DNA of 5,336 nucleotides. Source: Chlamydiae bacterium RIFCSPHIGHO2_12_FULL_49_9. Lineage in GTDB: Bacteria; Chlamydiota; Chlamydiia; Chlamydiales; SM23-39. This document shows positions 1 to 5,336 of this stretch, piece after piece. How positions within the stretch are numbered: position 1 is the first letter of the stretch; every line of letters begins with the position of its first letter. The notes beneath the pieces are model-generated. The model ran no database searches and was not told where the DNA came from. It saw only the letters and a program-made list of their open reading frames with translations. The position numbers and the translations under genes were made by a program. Where the stretch lies: contig MGLY01000056.1 of assembly GCA_001794935.1 (NCBI GenBank), positions 1-5,336 of the forward strand, written 5' to 3'.

Positions 1-1289
1 CGCCACAACTTGTCTCAGATCTATCGTTCATCATCCCTGCCTATCGCTGGTGGGAGCCTTTTCTTTACCGGATCGGACTTAAATTTTACGATCTTTTGGC
101 GGGTAAACTCGTCCTAAAACCATCTGAGGTGCTCTCTCCGAAAGAGACTCTTCTTCGCATCCCCACTCTCGAGCCCAAAAACCTGCGGGCGGGAATTCTT
201 TATCACGACGGACAGTTTGACGATGCGCGTCTCGCTATCACGCTGGCCCAAACAGCAGTCGACCACGGAGCCGTCCTCCTCAATTACATGGAAGCAGTTT
301 CCTTTATTAAAGAAAGGGGGAAAATGATTGGCGTCAATGCCCGCGATTTGGAAACAGGGCAAGAGTATCCTCAAAAAGCCAAAGTCGTCATCAATGCAAC
401 GGGCGTCTTTGTAGACAATTTAAGAAAACTCGACGATCCCGCAATGAAACCAATGGTAAGTCCCAGCCAGGGTGTGCATCTTGTCCTCGATCGCTCCTTC
501 ATGCCAAGCGAAACGGCGATTCTCATCCCTGAAACGGAAGATGGGCGAGTTTTATTTCTCATCCCCTGGCATCGCCATCTGATTGTAGGCACAACTGATA
601 CGCCCATCAAAGAAGCGGCTCTCGAACCCAAACCTCTTCAAGAAGAGATCGATTTTATCTTAAATTGCGCGCGGAAATTTTTGACCAAAGCTCCCACTCG
701 CAAAGACATCCTCAGCGCATTCGCGGGCCTTCGCCCTTTGGCCAAAATAGAAGGGGTTAGTCAGACAGCCTCTCTCGCGCGCGACCATGTGATTTCTATC
801 TCGAAATCGGGTCTCATCACTATCACCGGCGGCAAATGGACTACCTACCGAAAGATGGCAGAGAGCGTCATCGATAAAGCGATCGCCCTCAAGGGACTTA
901 CCCCCCTCCCCTGCCGCACCCGGCATCTCCCTCTTCACGGCTTTAAGAGGGGGCGCCACCCGGTCAACGACTGGATCGCCTACGGCACGGATACGGCCCG
1001 CCTTGAGACTCTCATTCAAGAAAGACCCGATCTCGGCCACCTCCTCCACCCGCGCCTCCCTTACCTCCCCGTCGAGGTGATCTGGGCGGTGCGCGAAGAG
1101 ATGGCCCGCACCCTGGAAGATGTGCTGGCCCGCAGAACGCGCTCGCTTTTTCTAGATGCAAAAGCCGCCCTTGAAATCGCCCCTAAAGTCGCCGCCCTTA
1201 TGGCCCATGAGCTGGGAAAAAACAAGCATTGGATTGATTCTCAAATAGAACAATTTAAAAAAACAGCAAACTGCTATCTAGGCAAATAG
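1..1289 (+). CDS. glpD: Aerobic glycerol-3-phosphate dehydrogenase, 5'-truncated by window edge
   Basis: FAD-dependent enzyme that oxidises sn-glycerol-3-phosphate to dihydroxyacetone phosphate and passes electrons to membrane quinone; the family is peripherally attached to the inner membrane. The first complete codon is at 3 and the frame is open from there, giving 429 visible residues. Family members have about 500-550, so roughly 80-120 N-terminal residues, including the FAD-binding GxGxxG, lie outside the window. The TTG at 96 is internal: the residues before it (ending YDLLAG) already match the family. Visible hallmarks are NATG (393-404), GTTDTP (588-605), the AGLRPLA segment (near 726-746) and GGKWTTYRKMA (828-860), which fits the second FAD-G3P dehydrogenase signature. 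A complete C-terminal DAO_C-type domain (about 900-1280) includes a DVLARRTR motif. The 3' end overlaps the convergent HAD gene by 16 bases. Bases 901-1140 are unusually GC-rich. Identification is confident; regulation is not visible here. Confidence 0.95.
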   Translation, partial: PQLVSDLSFIIPAYRWWEPFLYRIGLKFYDLLAGKLVLKPSEVLSPKETLLRIPTLEPKNLRAGILYHDGQFDDARLAITLAQTAVDHGAVLLNYMEAVSFIKERGKMIGVNARDLETGQEYPQKAKVVINATGVFVDNLRKLDDPAMKPMVSPSQGVHLVLDRSFMPSETAILIPETEDGRVLFLIPWHRHLIVGTTDTPIKEAALEPKPLQEEIDFILNCARKFLTKAPTRKDILSAFAGLRPLAKIEGVSQTASLARDHVISISKSGLITITGGKWTTYRKMAESVIDKAIALKGLTPLPCRTRHLPLHGFKRGRHPVNDWIAYGTDTARLETLIQERPDLGHLLHPRLPYLPVEVIWAVREEMARTLEDVLARRTRSLFLDAKAALEIAPKVAALMAHELGKNKHWIDSQIEQFKKTANCYLGK

Positions 1290-2188
1290 ACCTCATCAAT
1301 TTCCTTTTTTTGGCGGATCAGATCCTCAAAATAGGCAACCTCTTCCGCTGTTTGCGGGCGGCCCACCGATGCAAGGTAGCTTTCTCGAGTCGTAAATTGG
1401 AGATCGGGCTTGATCGCTCTTAGTGTTTCAAGACCCAACCGATAATACAAATCTTCAGATAAGATCTCTTCTCTAAAATGAAACTTTTCCTGATTTTCCT
1501 TGAGCTTGTATTGGATCCGAAAAAGAGCCTCTGAAAGAAAAATATTTTCCACTTTGGACTTGTTTATAGCCGCGAAAAGCAGTCCTGCCACGTAATAGAT
1601 TCGGTTGACAATATGGACGTTGTCCTTTGGATCCGTTCTTAAAGATTCAAAGTGCCTTGCTTCCGTACGCTCGACAAACAAGTGATTTTTTATTTGCCCT
1701 ACAAGAATATTTGTATGGTCATCATCGATCAGTACGGTGTCTTCTAATGATTCTCCGTTTTTCGGGATGCTCTGCAAATTCTTTCGTTTTTTTTGTTTAT
1801 AGACGCCAAAACATTTGCTGAAATCCTCCTTCTCTGCCGGAGTGTCCTCTGTCGTGTGTTGTCGAGAATAAATCTGCACCCCTTCTTTTATTTTCTCATA
1901 TTCCTGTTTAGACAAAGAGCTTTTAAGAAGGGCATGCACCAAAGGCTCGTTTCGAATGTCCCGACCTGCGCTAAAAAAAGAAACTCTGATTTCATCCATT
2001 CTATAAAGAAAAGCAATCAACTCCTTCGCCCCGGGGAAAATATAATGGGGACATATTGCATCGAGAATCAAGCCTCTATCTTTAAAAAAAGGAGCTTGGC
2101 CAGATCCCACTGTGTCAATGCACAGCACTTCATCGAGATCAAACACGATGTTGTATTTACAGCGCAGGACAGAGACAGGACAACTCAT
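1274..2188 (-). CDS. HAD-superfamily phosphatase, NLI-interacting-factor/FCP-like, with long C-terminal extension
   Basis: A 304-residue protein whose first half carries the HAD motifs. Motif I is FDLDEVL (D17 predicted nucleophile, D19 general acid). Motif II is FFSAG (S73). A lysine cluster, KQKKRKNL (131-138), supplies the motif III Lys, and motif IV is LIDDD (D155-D157). The DLDE signature and spacing recall FCP/SCP-type phosphatases, which act on phosphoserine or phosphothreonine in eukaryotes; the bacterial substrate is unknown. Residues from about 165 to 304 are rich in charged, helix-forming sequence that I cannot assign. No signal peptide or membrane segment is apparent. I chose the ATG at 2188 because GGAGG lies 7 bases upstream and the HAD core begins within 15 residues. 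An in-frame TTG at 2290, also with a strong Shine-Dalgarno, could add 34 residues. Base composition is AT-richer than neighbours (about 38% GC in 1501-1560). The gene is divergent from the OsmC gene and overlaps glpD by 16 bases. The superfamily call is strong; the role is unknown. Confidence 0.85.
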   Translation of the reverse strand: MSCPVSVLRCKYNIVFDLDEVLCIDTVGSGQAPFFKDRGLILDAICPHYIFPGAKELIAFLYRMDEIRVSFFSAGRDIRNEPLVHALLKSSLSKQEYEKIKEGVQIYSRQHTTEDTPAEKEDFSKCFGVYKQKKRKNLQSIPKNGESLEDTVLIDDDHTNILVGQIKNHLFVERTEARHFESLRTDPKDNVHIVNRIYYVAGLLFAAINKSKVENIFLSEALFRIQYKLKENQEKFHFREEILSEDLYYRLGLETLRAIKPDLQFTTRESYLASVGRPQTAEEVAYFEDLIRQKKEIDEVYLPR

Positions 2189-2195
2189 TTTAAAA

Positions 2196-2200
2196 CCTCC
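2196..2200 (-). promoter_or_regulatory. Ribosome binding site for HAD gene (ATG start at 2188)
   Basis: On the minus strand GGAGGT, a perfect match to the usual 16S anti-Shine-Dalgarno, stands 7 bases before the ATG at 2188. This supports the shorter protein start, directly in front of the conserved HAD motif I. Confidence 0.7.
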
Positions 2201-2252
2201 GCCCTCGATTTGTCGGTTCCTTTGAGCCGATTTTCGATTGTTTTTTTGCACA

Positions 2253-2267
2253 GAGTTTAAACAACTC
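2253..2267. repeat. Short inverted repeat GAGTT-TAAAC-AACTC
   Basis: The two 5-base arms are perfectly complementary around a 5-base centre, and the centre overlaps the 8-base palindrome GTTTAAAC. It lies mid-way between two divergent genes and just upstream of the candidate -35 for the OsmC gene. This is where an operator could sit, but arms this short can easily arise by chance. Confidence 0.25.
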
Positions 2268-2297
2268 GACAAAGAAAAGTCTATTCCCAATTAAACA

Positions 2298-2302
2298 CCT
2301 CC
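2298..2302 (-). promoter_or_regulatory. Second Shine-Dalgarno, upstream of an in-frame TTG at 2290
   Basis: On the minus strand GGAGGTG precedes a TTG at 2290-2288 by 7 bases, the same spacing as the downstream site. The TTG is in frame with the HAD gene and no stop lies between, so initiation here would add 34 residues rich in Ser, Asn, Gln and Arg. It may be a genuine alternative start, the main start, or chance. I cannot decide from sequence alone. Confidence 0.4.
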
Positions 2303-2320
2303 GTGCTATCGAGAAGAAAA

Positions 2321-2327
2321 GAGGTGG
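2321..2327 (+). promoter_or_regulatory. Ribosome binding site for OsmC-family gene
   Basis: GAGGTGG ends 3 bases before the ATG at 2331. Its GAGGTG core pairs fully with the usual anti-Shine-Dalgarno, with a spacing of 4 bases from that core to the ATG. This supports the chosen start. Confidence 0.65.
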
Positions 2328-2330
2328 AAT

Positions 2331-2768
2331 ATGATCAAGTTTCCAATGAAGTTTGAAGCGGAGGCCCATGCGACGCCAGGGGCATCGACCCAGTGGACAG
2401 CCCAAACGGACCTACTCCCCCCTATCCCTTCCGCCATCCCCCCCGAGTTCATGGGGCCGGGCGGAGGGTACTCCCCTGAGGATCTCTTTGCCCTGGCCCT
2501 TCTCAATTGCCTGATTGCCACTTTTAAAGTCTACGCAGAGAAATCGGGCGCAGCTTTTAGAGAGATCAAAGGTAAAATAATCCTGACGGTCGACAAACTC
2601 TGTGACCAGCCGGGTTTTGCGATGACGCAAGCCGATGTCACATTCGATATCAGCGGAGCGCCCGATTCAGAAAAAATCAAAAAGCTGATGGAGTCCTCGA
2701 TTAGAGATTGCGCGGTGAGCAACTCCATCAAGACGGGCAAGACGTTTCACATCAATGTGACGAACTGA
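2331..2768 (+). CDS. OsmC/Ohr-family thiol protein
   Basis: A 145-residue cytosolic protein of normal length for the OsmC/Ohr family, which reduces organic hydroperoxides through a cysteine pair. Both expected cysteines are present: C60 in the NCLIATF helix and C127 in RDCAVSNS. The conserved PEDL before the first helix includes E50. The segment PPEFMGPGGGYSPEDL (37-52) is typical of a distinct OsmC subgroup rather than classical Ohr. No arginine is visible where Ohr or OsmC keep the peroxide-activating one: the whole N-terminal 76 residues contain no Arg, so peroxidase activity should not be assumed. The start is backed by GAGGTGG just upstream. The gene is divergent from the HAD gene, and its last 17 bases overlap the 3' end of the convergent sulP-type gene. 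The 2401-2460 stretch is about 70% GC, largely from Pro and Gly codons. Confidence 0.9.
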   Translation: MIKFPMKFEAEAHATPGASTQWTAQTDLLPPIPSAIPPEFMGPGGGYSPEDLFALALLNCLIATFKVYAEKSGAAFREIKGKIILTVDKLCDQPGFAMTQADVTFDISGAPDSEKIKKLMESSIRDCAVSNSIKTGKTFHINVTN

Positions 2769-4443
2769 TTATAGCCGCTCTTGCAAGAGCTTTGTCGATG
2801 TGAGGGAAAATGTGTTCCTCTCCAATCAACTTCGTAAGACCAAATCTTTTTAGATCGGCCGCTGTCTGGCCGTGGACGCCGGAAAGTAAAAGCGTCGTCT
2901 TTTCCCTCTGACATCTTTGAAAAAATTCTTTCAGAGCATGCATGCCCGAAGCATCGATCATCGGAACATGGCGCATCCGCAAAATAAATACTTTGGGCGG
3001 CGGCGTAAAGACAATCGTCAGATCTTTTAGCATGTCGGCCACTCCGAAGAAAAAGGGGCCGTTGATCTCATAGACCTCAACATTGGGTGGGACGATTTTA
3101 TTTTCAATTGCGTCCGGATCCGTCCTTTCCGGGAACTCCTGCCTGGGCTCTTTAAAGAGCTTCGTGAGCTGGACTGTTTTGGAAAACTCACTCATCTTCT
3201 TCATAAAGAAAAAGGAAGCGAGAACCATGCCGAGAGAAATGGCTACCGTGATGTCTACAAATACAGTCAAAAGAAAAGCTGTGAGCATCGTCGCCACATC
3301 GCCGAAAGGCGCCTTAAACAGACGGACAAAATGATCGATCTCGCTCATATTCCACGCGACCATCACAAGGACGGCGGAAAGTGCGGCAAGTGGAATTTGG
3401 CTTACAATCGGCGCAAAGAATAAAATAATCAAAAAGAGAAAAACCGCGTGCAGCATGCCGGCAACTGGCGTCTCGGCTCCCGTTTTGACATTTGCCGCAG
3501 TTCTTGCGATCGCCCCCGTTGCGGGAATGCCGCCAAAAAGAACAGAGAAAAAATTCGCAATCCCCTGTCCTATGAGTTCGCAATTCGATTTGTGGCGCCC
3601 TCCGATCATCCCGTCAGCGATAACTGCAGACAGCAGCGATTCAATCGCGCCCAAAAAGGCAATGGTAACGCCATCTGTAAAAATCTCTCCCCATTTCCCA
3701 CTCAACCCCGAAAAAGAGGGAAGCTCCGGCCAGGGTAAACTTCTCGGGATTTCTCCGAATTTTGATTGAATTGTCTCAACGGGCAGCTGAAAAAGAACGC
3801 AAATCGAAGTTGCAATCACAATTGCAGCGATTCCCCATGGGATTTTGGGGACGAATTTGCGGAAGAAAAGGATCACTCCAAGCGTAGAGACGCTCACAAG
3901 AAGAGTCGGAGAACTAAAGGTATTAAATGCCTGGAAATAAGCGATCCATTTATGAACAAAATCCGCAGGAACAACTCCCATCTTTAGACCGAAAAAGTCT
4001 TTCATCTGAGAAGAGAAAATAATGACGGCAATCCCCGTGGTAAACCCCGTGATTAAAGGGTGGGGCACATACTTGATCCAGGAGCCGAGTCTAAAAAGCC
4101 CAAACATCAGGAGAAGAGCTGAAGCGATGAGGGTTGAAACTGCAAGTCCCTCATACCCGGTTCTTTGAATAATTCCATAAACAATGACGACAAAGGCGCC
4201 AGTCGGCCCCCCGATCTGGACTCTACTGCCGCCCAGGGCAGAGATCAAAAAGCCGGCGATGATCGCGGTGATGAGTCCCTTTTCGGGCGCCACACCTGAG
4301 GCGATTGCAAAAGCCATAGCTAAAGGCAGGGCGATGATAGCTACTGTCAGGCCTGCCAAAAGATCTTTTTTAAAAAAAACCGTCGAGTAGCCGGATCTTA
4401 GATAGAGGTAGGATTTGGGAAGAAATTCATGGAAAGCCGTCAT
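2752..4443 (-). CDS. SulP-family inorganic anion transporter with C-terminal STAS domain
   Basis: A 563-residue inner-membrane transporter, full length for the SulP family (sulfate, bicarbonate or, in DauA-like members, C4-dicarboxylates). A long hydrophobic region (about 28-415) contains the family blocks QIGGPTGAF (76-84), PHPLITGFTTGIAV (127-140) and ESLLSA (268-273). It also has GGRHKSNCELIGQGIAN (281-297) and GGIPATGAIARTAANV (304-319). A cytoplasmic STAS domain (about 453-560) ends the protein, with the conserved loop MIDASGMHAL (495-504); S499 is at the position phosphorylated in some STAS regulators. Substrate cannot be read from sequence. The ATG at 4443 gives a standard N-terminus, but no Shine-Dalgarno precedes it; the leader reads as pyrimidine-rich. 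A TATGAT -10 lies 23-28 bases upstream of the start. The gene is divergent from the thioesterase, and its 3' end overlaps the OsmC gene by 17 bases. Family assignment is very secure. Confidence 0.95.
   Translation of the reverse strand: MTAFHEFLPKSYLYLRSGYSTVFFKKDLLAGLTVAIIALPLAMAFAIASGVAPEKGLITAIIAGFLISALGGSRVQIGGPTGAFVVIVYGIIQRTGYEGLAVSTLIASALLLMFGLFRLGSWIKYVPHPLITGFTTGIAVIIFSSQMKDFFGLKMGVVPADFVHKWIAYFQAFNTFSSPTLLVSVSTLGVILFFRKFVPKIPWGIAAIVIATSICVLFQLPVETIQSKFGEIPRSLPWPELPSFSGLSGKWGEIFTDGVTIAFLGAIESLLSAVIADGMIGGRHKSNCELIGQGIANFFSVLFGGIPATGAIARTAANVKTGAETPVAGMLHAVFLFLIILFFAPIVSQIPLAALSAVLVMVAWNMSEIDHFVRLFKAPFGDVATMLTAFLLTVFVDITVAISLGMVLASFFFMKKMSEFSKTVQLTKLFKEPRQEFPERTDPDAIENKIVPPNVEVYEINGPFFFGVADMLKDLTIVFTPPPKVFILRMRHVPMIDASGMHALKEFFQRCQREKTTLLLSGVHGQTAADLKRFGLTKLIGEEHIFPHIDKALARAAIISSSH
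2777..2790. repeat. 14-base perfect palindrome just after the OsmC stop
   Basis: GCTCTTGCAAGAGC begins 9 bases past the OsmC-family stop and can fold as a 5-bp stem with a TGCA loop, followed by TTTG on the plus strand. It lies inside the last codons of the SulP gene (ALARA on the minus strand). As a terminator for the OsmC transcript it would be weak, because the stem and the T-run are both short. It may simply be coding sequence. Confidence 0.3.
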
Positions 4444-4466
4444 AGAAGACCAGAGTAGAAAAGACG

Positions 4467-4472
4467 ATCATA
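4467..4472 (-). promoter_or_regulatory. Candidate -10 box for SulP gene
   Basis: Minus-strand TATGAT matches the sigma70 consensus at 5 of 6 positions and would start transcription near 4460, leaving a leader of about 17 bases. The -35 at 17-base spacing is poor (TTTTTA, 3 of 6). Confidence 0.35.
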
Positions 4473-4485
4473 CGCCGAGAGGATT

Positions 4486-4514
4486 TTGATAAAAAGCAAT
4501 TTATGGCAAAATAT
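4486..4514 (+). promoter_or_regulatory. Candidate promoter for thioesterase gene, possibly giving a leaderless mRNA
   Basis: TTGATA (4486-4491, 4 of 6 to the -35 consensus) is followed at 17 bases by AAATAT (4509-4514, 3 of 6 to the -10 consensus). Transcription from it would begin at or next to the ATG at 4520. That fits the absence of any Shine-Dalgarno before this gene, but the -10 is weak. Confidence 0.2.
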
Positions 4515-4519
4515 GTTTC

Positions 4520-4942
4520 ATGGCCCGAGTGACTATTGAGTCCATCGACTCTTACGAATTTGAAACAACCCTGGAGATCCGCGTCAGCGATCTCAACTAT
4601 GGCAATCATCTCGCCAATGATTCGGTCCTCACCCTGGCTCACGAGGCGCGCCTCCGCTACCTCGCAGCTCTTGGCTACACCGAGTTCGATATTGAAGGCG
4701 TAGGCCTTCTTCAAGTCGATGCGGCTATCCTCTACCGCGCTCAAGGCAAGTGGGGACAAAAGATCAAGATCGAAGTGGCGATGAGAGAGGCCGGAAAAGT
4801 GGGCTGTGATTTCTTTTTTCTCTTCACCGATCTTGAAACAGAGGGAGAGATCGCGCAAGTCAAAACCGGCATGGTCTTTTTTGACTACGGCAAACAAAAA
4901 ATCTGCCGCAGTCCCAACATGAAAAAATTACCAAAGGCCTAG
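4520..4942 (+). CDS. Hotdog-fold (4HBT-like) acyl thioesterase
   Basis: A 140-residue cytosolic hotdog protein, normal length for the 4HBT/YbgC-type thioesterases, which hydrolyse acyl-CoA or related thioesters. The active-site helix region reads RVSDLNYGNHLANDSVL (21-37) followed by HEARLRYL (41-48). D24, H30, N33, E42 and R44 occupy conserved places. The position of the catalytic Asp in the classical enzymes (second Asp of the D-x-D motif) is N26 here. The NYGxHLxND pattern is, from memory, usual in one subgroup of these proteins, so this is probably a subfamily trait rather than decay. A late block, KTGMVFFDY (114-122), also fits that subgroup. The ATG at 4520 has no Shine-Dalgarno; upstream the frame reaches a stop at 4490 with no ATG, GTG or TTG between. 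The gene is divergent from the SulP gene and overlaps the convergent transporter gene by 15 bases. Substrate unknown. Confidence 0.88.
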   Translation: MARVTIESIDSYEFETTLEIRVSDLNYGNHLANDSVLTLAHEARLRYLAALGYTEFDIEGVGLLQVDAAILYRAQGKWGQKIKIEVAMREAGKVGCDFFFLFTDLETEGEIAQVKTGMVFFDYGKQKICRSPNMKKLPKA

Positions 4943-5336
4943 AAATTTCCACCAAAGGCCGCCGGCCAGCATCCAGATAGCGATGTTGACAAGGCTTACG
5001 ATCCCTGCGACCTTCCACCACTCCCCAACTGTTGAGTGGCCCATTCCGAAGAGAATAGGCGCGGGACCCGATCCGTAGTGGGTCAACCCCCCAAACAGAC
5101 TGCTGAAAAAGGCCATTGTGAGAGCGGCGAGCTCAGGCGGCGTCCCGAGCGCAATCGAGACGACAAGAAGTGGAATATACATCGCGCCAATGTGAGCGAC
5201 GTTGCTCGCAAAAAAGTAGTGGGTATAGAAGTAGACAAGGCTCACAAGCGCAAAACCTGTCACCCAGCTAAACCCTTGCACATTTCCCACAACCCATTGA
5301 CTAAACCAGGTGGCGAGACCAAACTTATTTAAAAAA
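4928..5336 (-). CDS. DASS-family dicarboxylate (2-oxoglutarate/malate type) transporter, C-terminal part
   Basis: The gene is open to the window end (first full codon 5335-5333), giving 135 residues of a family usually near 470. About two thirds to three quarters of the N-terminal side is therefore missing. The GTG at 5290 is internal, since family-like sequence (KFGLATWFSQW) continues upstream of it. Three or four hydrophobic segments are visible. The block GGLTHYGSGPAPILFG matches the conserved C-terminal substrate/sodium-site region of divalent anion:sodium symporters and the plant DiT1 and bacterial CitT/SodiT branch. The final GGLWWKFLGLW is also typical of that branch. These proteins move dicarboxylates such as 2-oxoglutarate and malate across the inner membrane; the exact substrate and coupling ion are not readable here. 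The last 15 bases overlap the thioesterase gene on the other strand. Confidence 0.9.
   Translation of the reverse strand, partial: FLNKFGLATWFSQWVVGNVQGFSWVTGFALVSLVYFYTHYFFASNVAHIGAMYIPLLVVSIALGTPPELAALTMAFFSSLFGGLTHYGSGPAPILFGMGHSTVGEWWKVAGIVSLVNIAIWMLAGGLWWKFLGLW

Larger units (their letters stand above)
2189..2330. promoter_or_regulatory. Divergent intergenic region between HAD gene and OsmC-family gene
   Basis: This 142-base gap must hold promoters for two divergent genes. The best plus-strand candidate is TCGACA (2266-2271), 17 bases, then AATTAA (2289-2294). That -35 matches consensus at 5 of 6 positions, but the -10 at only 3 of 6. No convincing minus-strand sigma70 promoter was found. 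The region also holds a small inverted repeat (2253-2267), a T-run (2241-2247) and the alternative upstream start of the HAD gene. If that upstream start is used, the true gap shrinks to 40 bases and any HAD promoter must lie close to the OsmC leader. Confidence 0.45.

Noticed and set aside
96..98. TTG at 96 as the start of glpD
   Set aside because: The frame is open to the window edge and the residues before it match GlpD, so the real start is outside the window.
1257..1275. Hairpin-plus-T-run (AGCA/TGCT stem, 3-base loop, then 7 T on the minus strand after one base) just past the HAD stop
   Set aside because: The stem is only 4 bp with a tiny loop; it lies in lysine-rich glpD codons that explain the A-run. 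Too weak to call a terminator.
1793..2260. 155-codon open frame on the plus strand antisense to the HAD gene
   Set aside because: The protein is low in recognisable structure, has no ribosome binding site that I could find, and lies opposite a gene with intact catalytic motifs. It is a shadow frame.
3448..3987. Several open frames of 73-104 codons on the plus strand inside the SulP gene
   Set aside because: They lie antisense to well-conserved SulP motifs and encode nothing recognisable.
4427..4897. 156-codon minus-strand open frame opposite the thioesterase
   Set aside because: It covers the thioesterase gene antisense and ends just inside SulP; the plus-strand product has clear hotdog motifs and the minus product does not.
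4930..4960. 10-base direct repeat ACCAAAGGCC at 4930-4939 and 4951-4960
   Set aside because: The copies are 21 bases apart, in frame, and encode the repeated Gly-Leu-Trp of the conserved transporter tail. Coding constraint explains it.

Overview
This 5.3-kb window is tightly packed bacterial chromosome with six protein genes. They alternate strictly in strand (+ - + - + -), and the first and last run off the window edges. No RNA gene, insertion sequence, CRISPR array or phage gene was seen. The only non-coding stretches are two divergent gaps of 142 and 76 bases. Shine-Dalgarno sequences are strong where present. The gene content (GlpD, an SulP anion transporter, a DASS dicarboxylate transporter and a eukaryote-like HAD phosphatase) would suit a host-associated bacterium such as an environmental chlamydia. 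That placement is inference from gene content, and no marker gene here fixes the lineage.

Layout: positions 1-1289 (+) hold most of an aerobic glycerol-3-phosphate dehydrogenase that lacks its N-terminus. Positions 1274-2188 (-) encode a HAD phosphatase of the NLI/FCP-like type with an unassigned helical C-terminal half. An alternative TTG start at 2290, with its own strong Shine-Dalgarno, would add 34 residues. A divergent gap (2189-2330) leads to an OsmC-family thiol protein (2331-2768, +). Positions 2752-4443 (-) hold a complete SulP anion transporter with a C-terminal STAS domain. A second divergent gap (4444-4519) leads to a hotdog-fold thioesterase (4520-4942, +). The last gene (4928-5336, -) is the C-terminal part of a DASS-family dicarboxylate transporter.

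The genes do not form one pathway. They are single-gene units: GlpD feeds electrons from glycerol-3-phosphate into the quinone pool, SulP and DASS move inorganic or organic anions across the inner membrane, the OsmC-like protein is a probable thiol-based peroxide or electrophile defence protein, and the thioesterase cleaves acyl-CoA or related thioesters. The most striking architectural feature is that all three convergent gene pairs overlap tail-to-tail by nearly the same amount (16, 17 and 15 bases). This leaves no intergenic room for terminators. The least explained gene is the HAD protein with its tandem start sites. I saw no clear novel multi-gene system.
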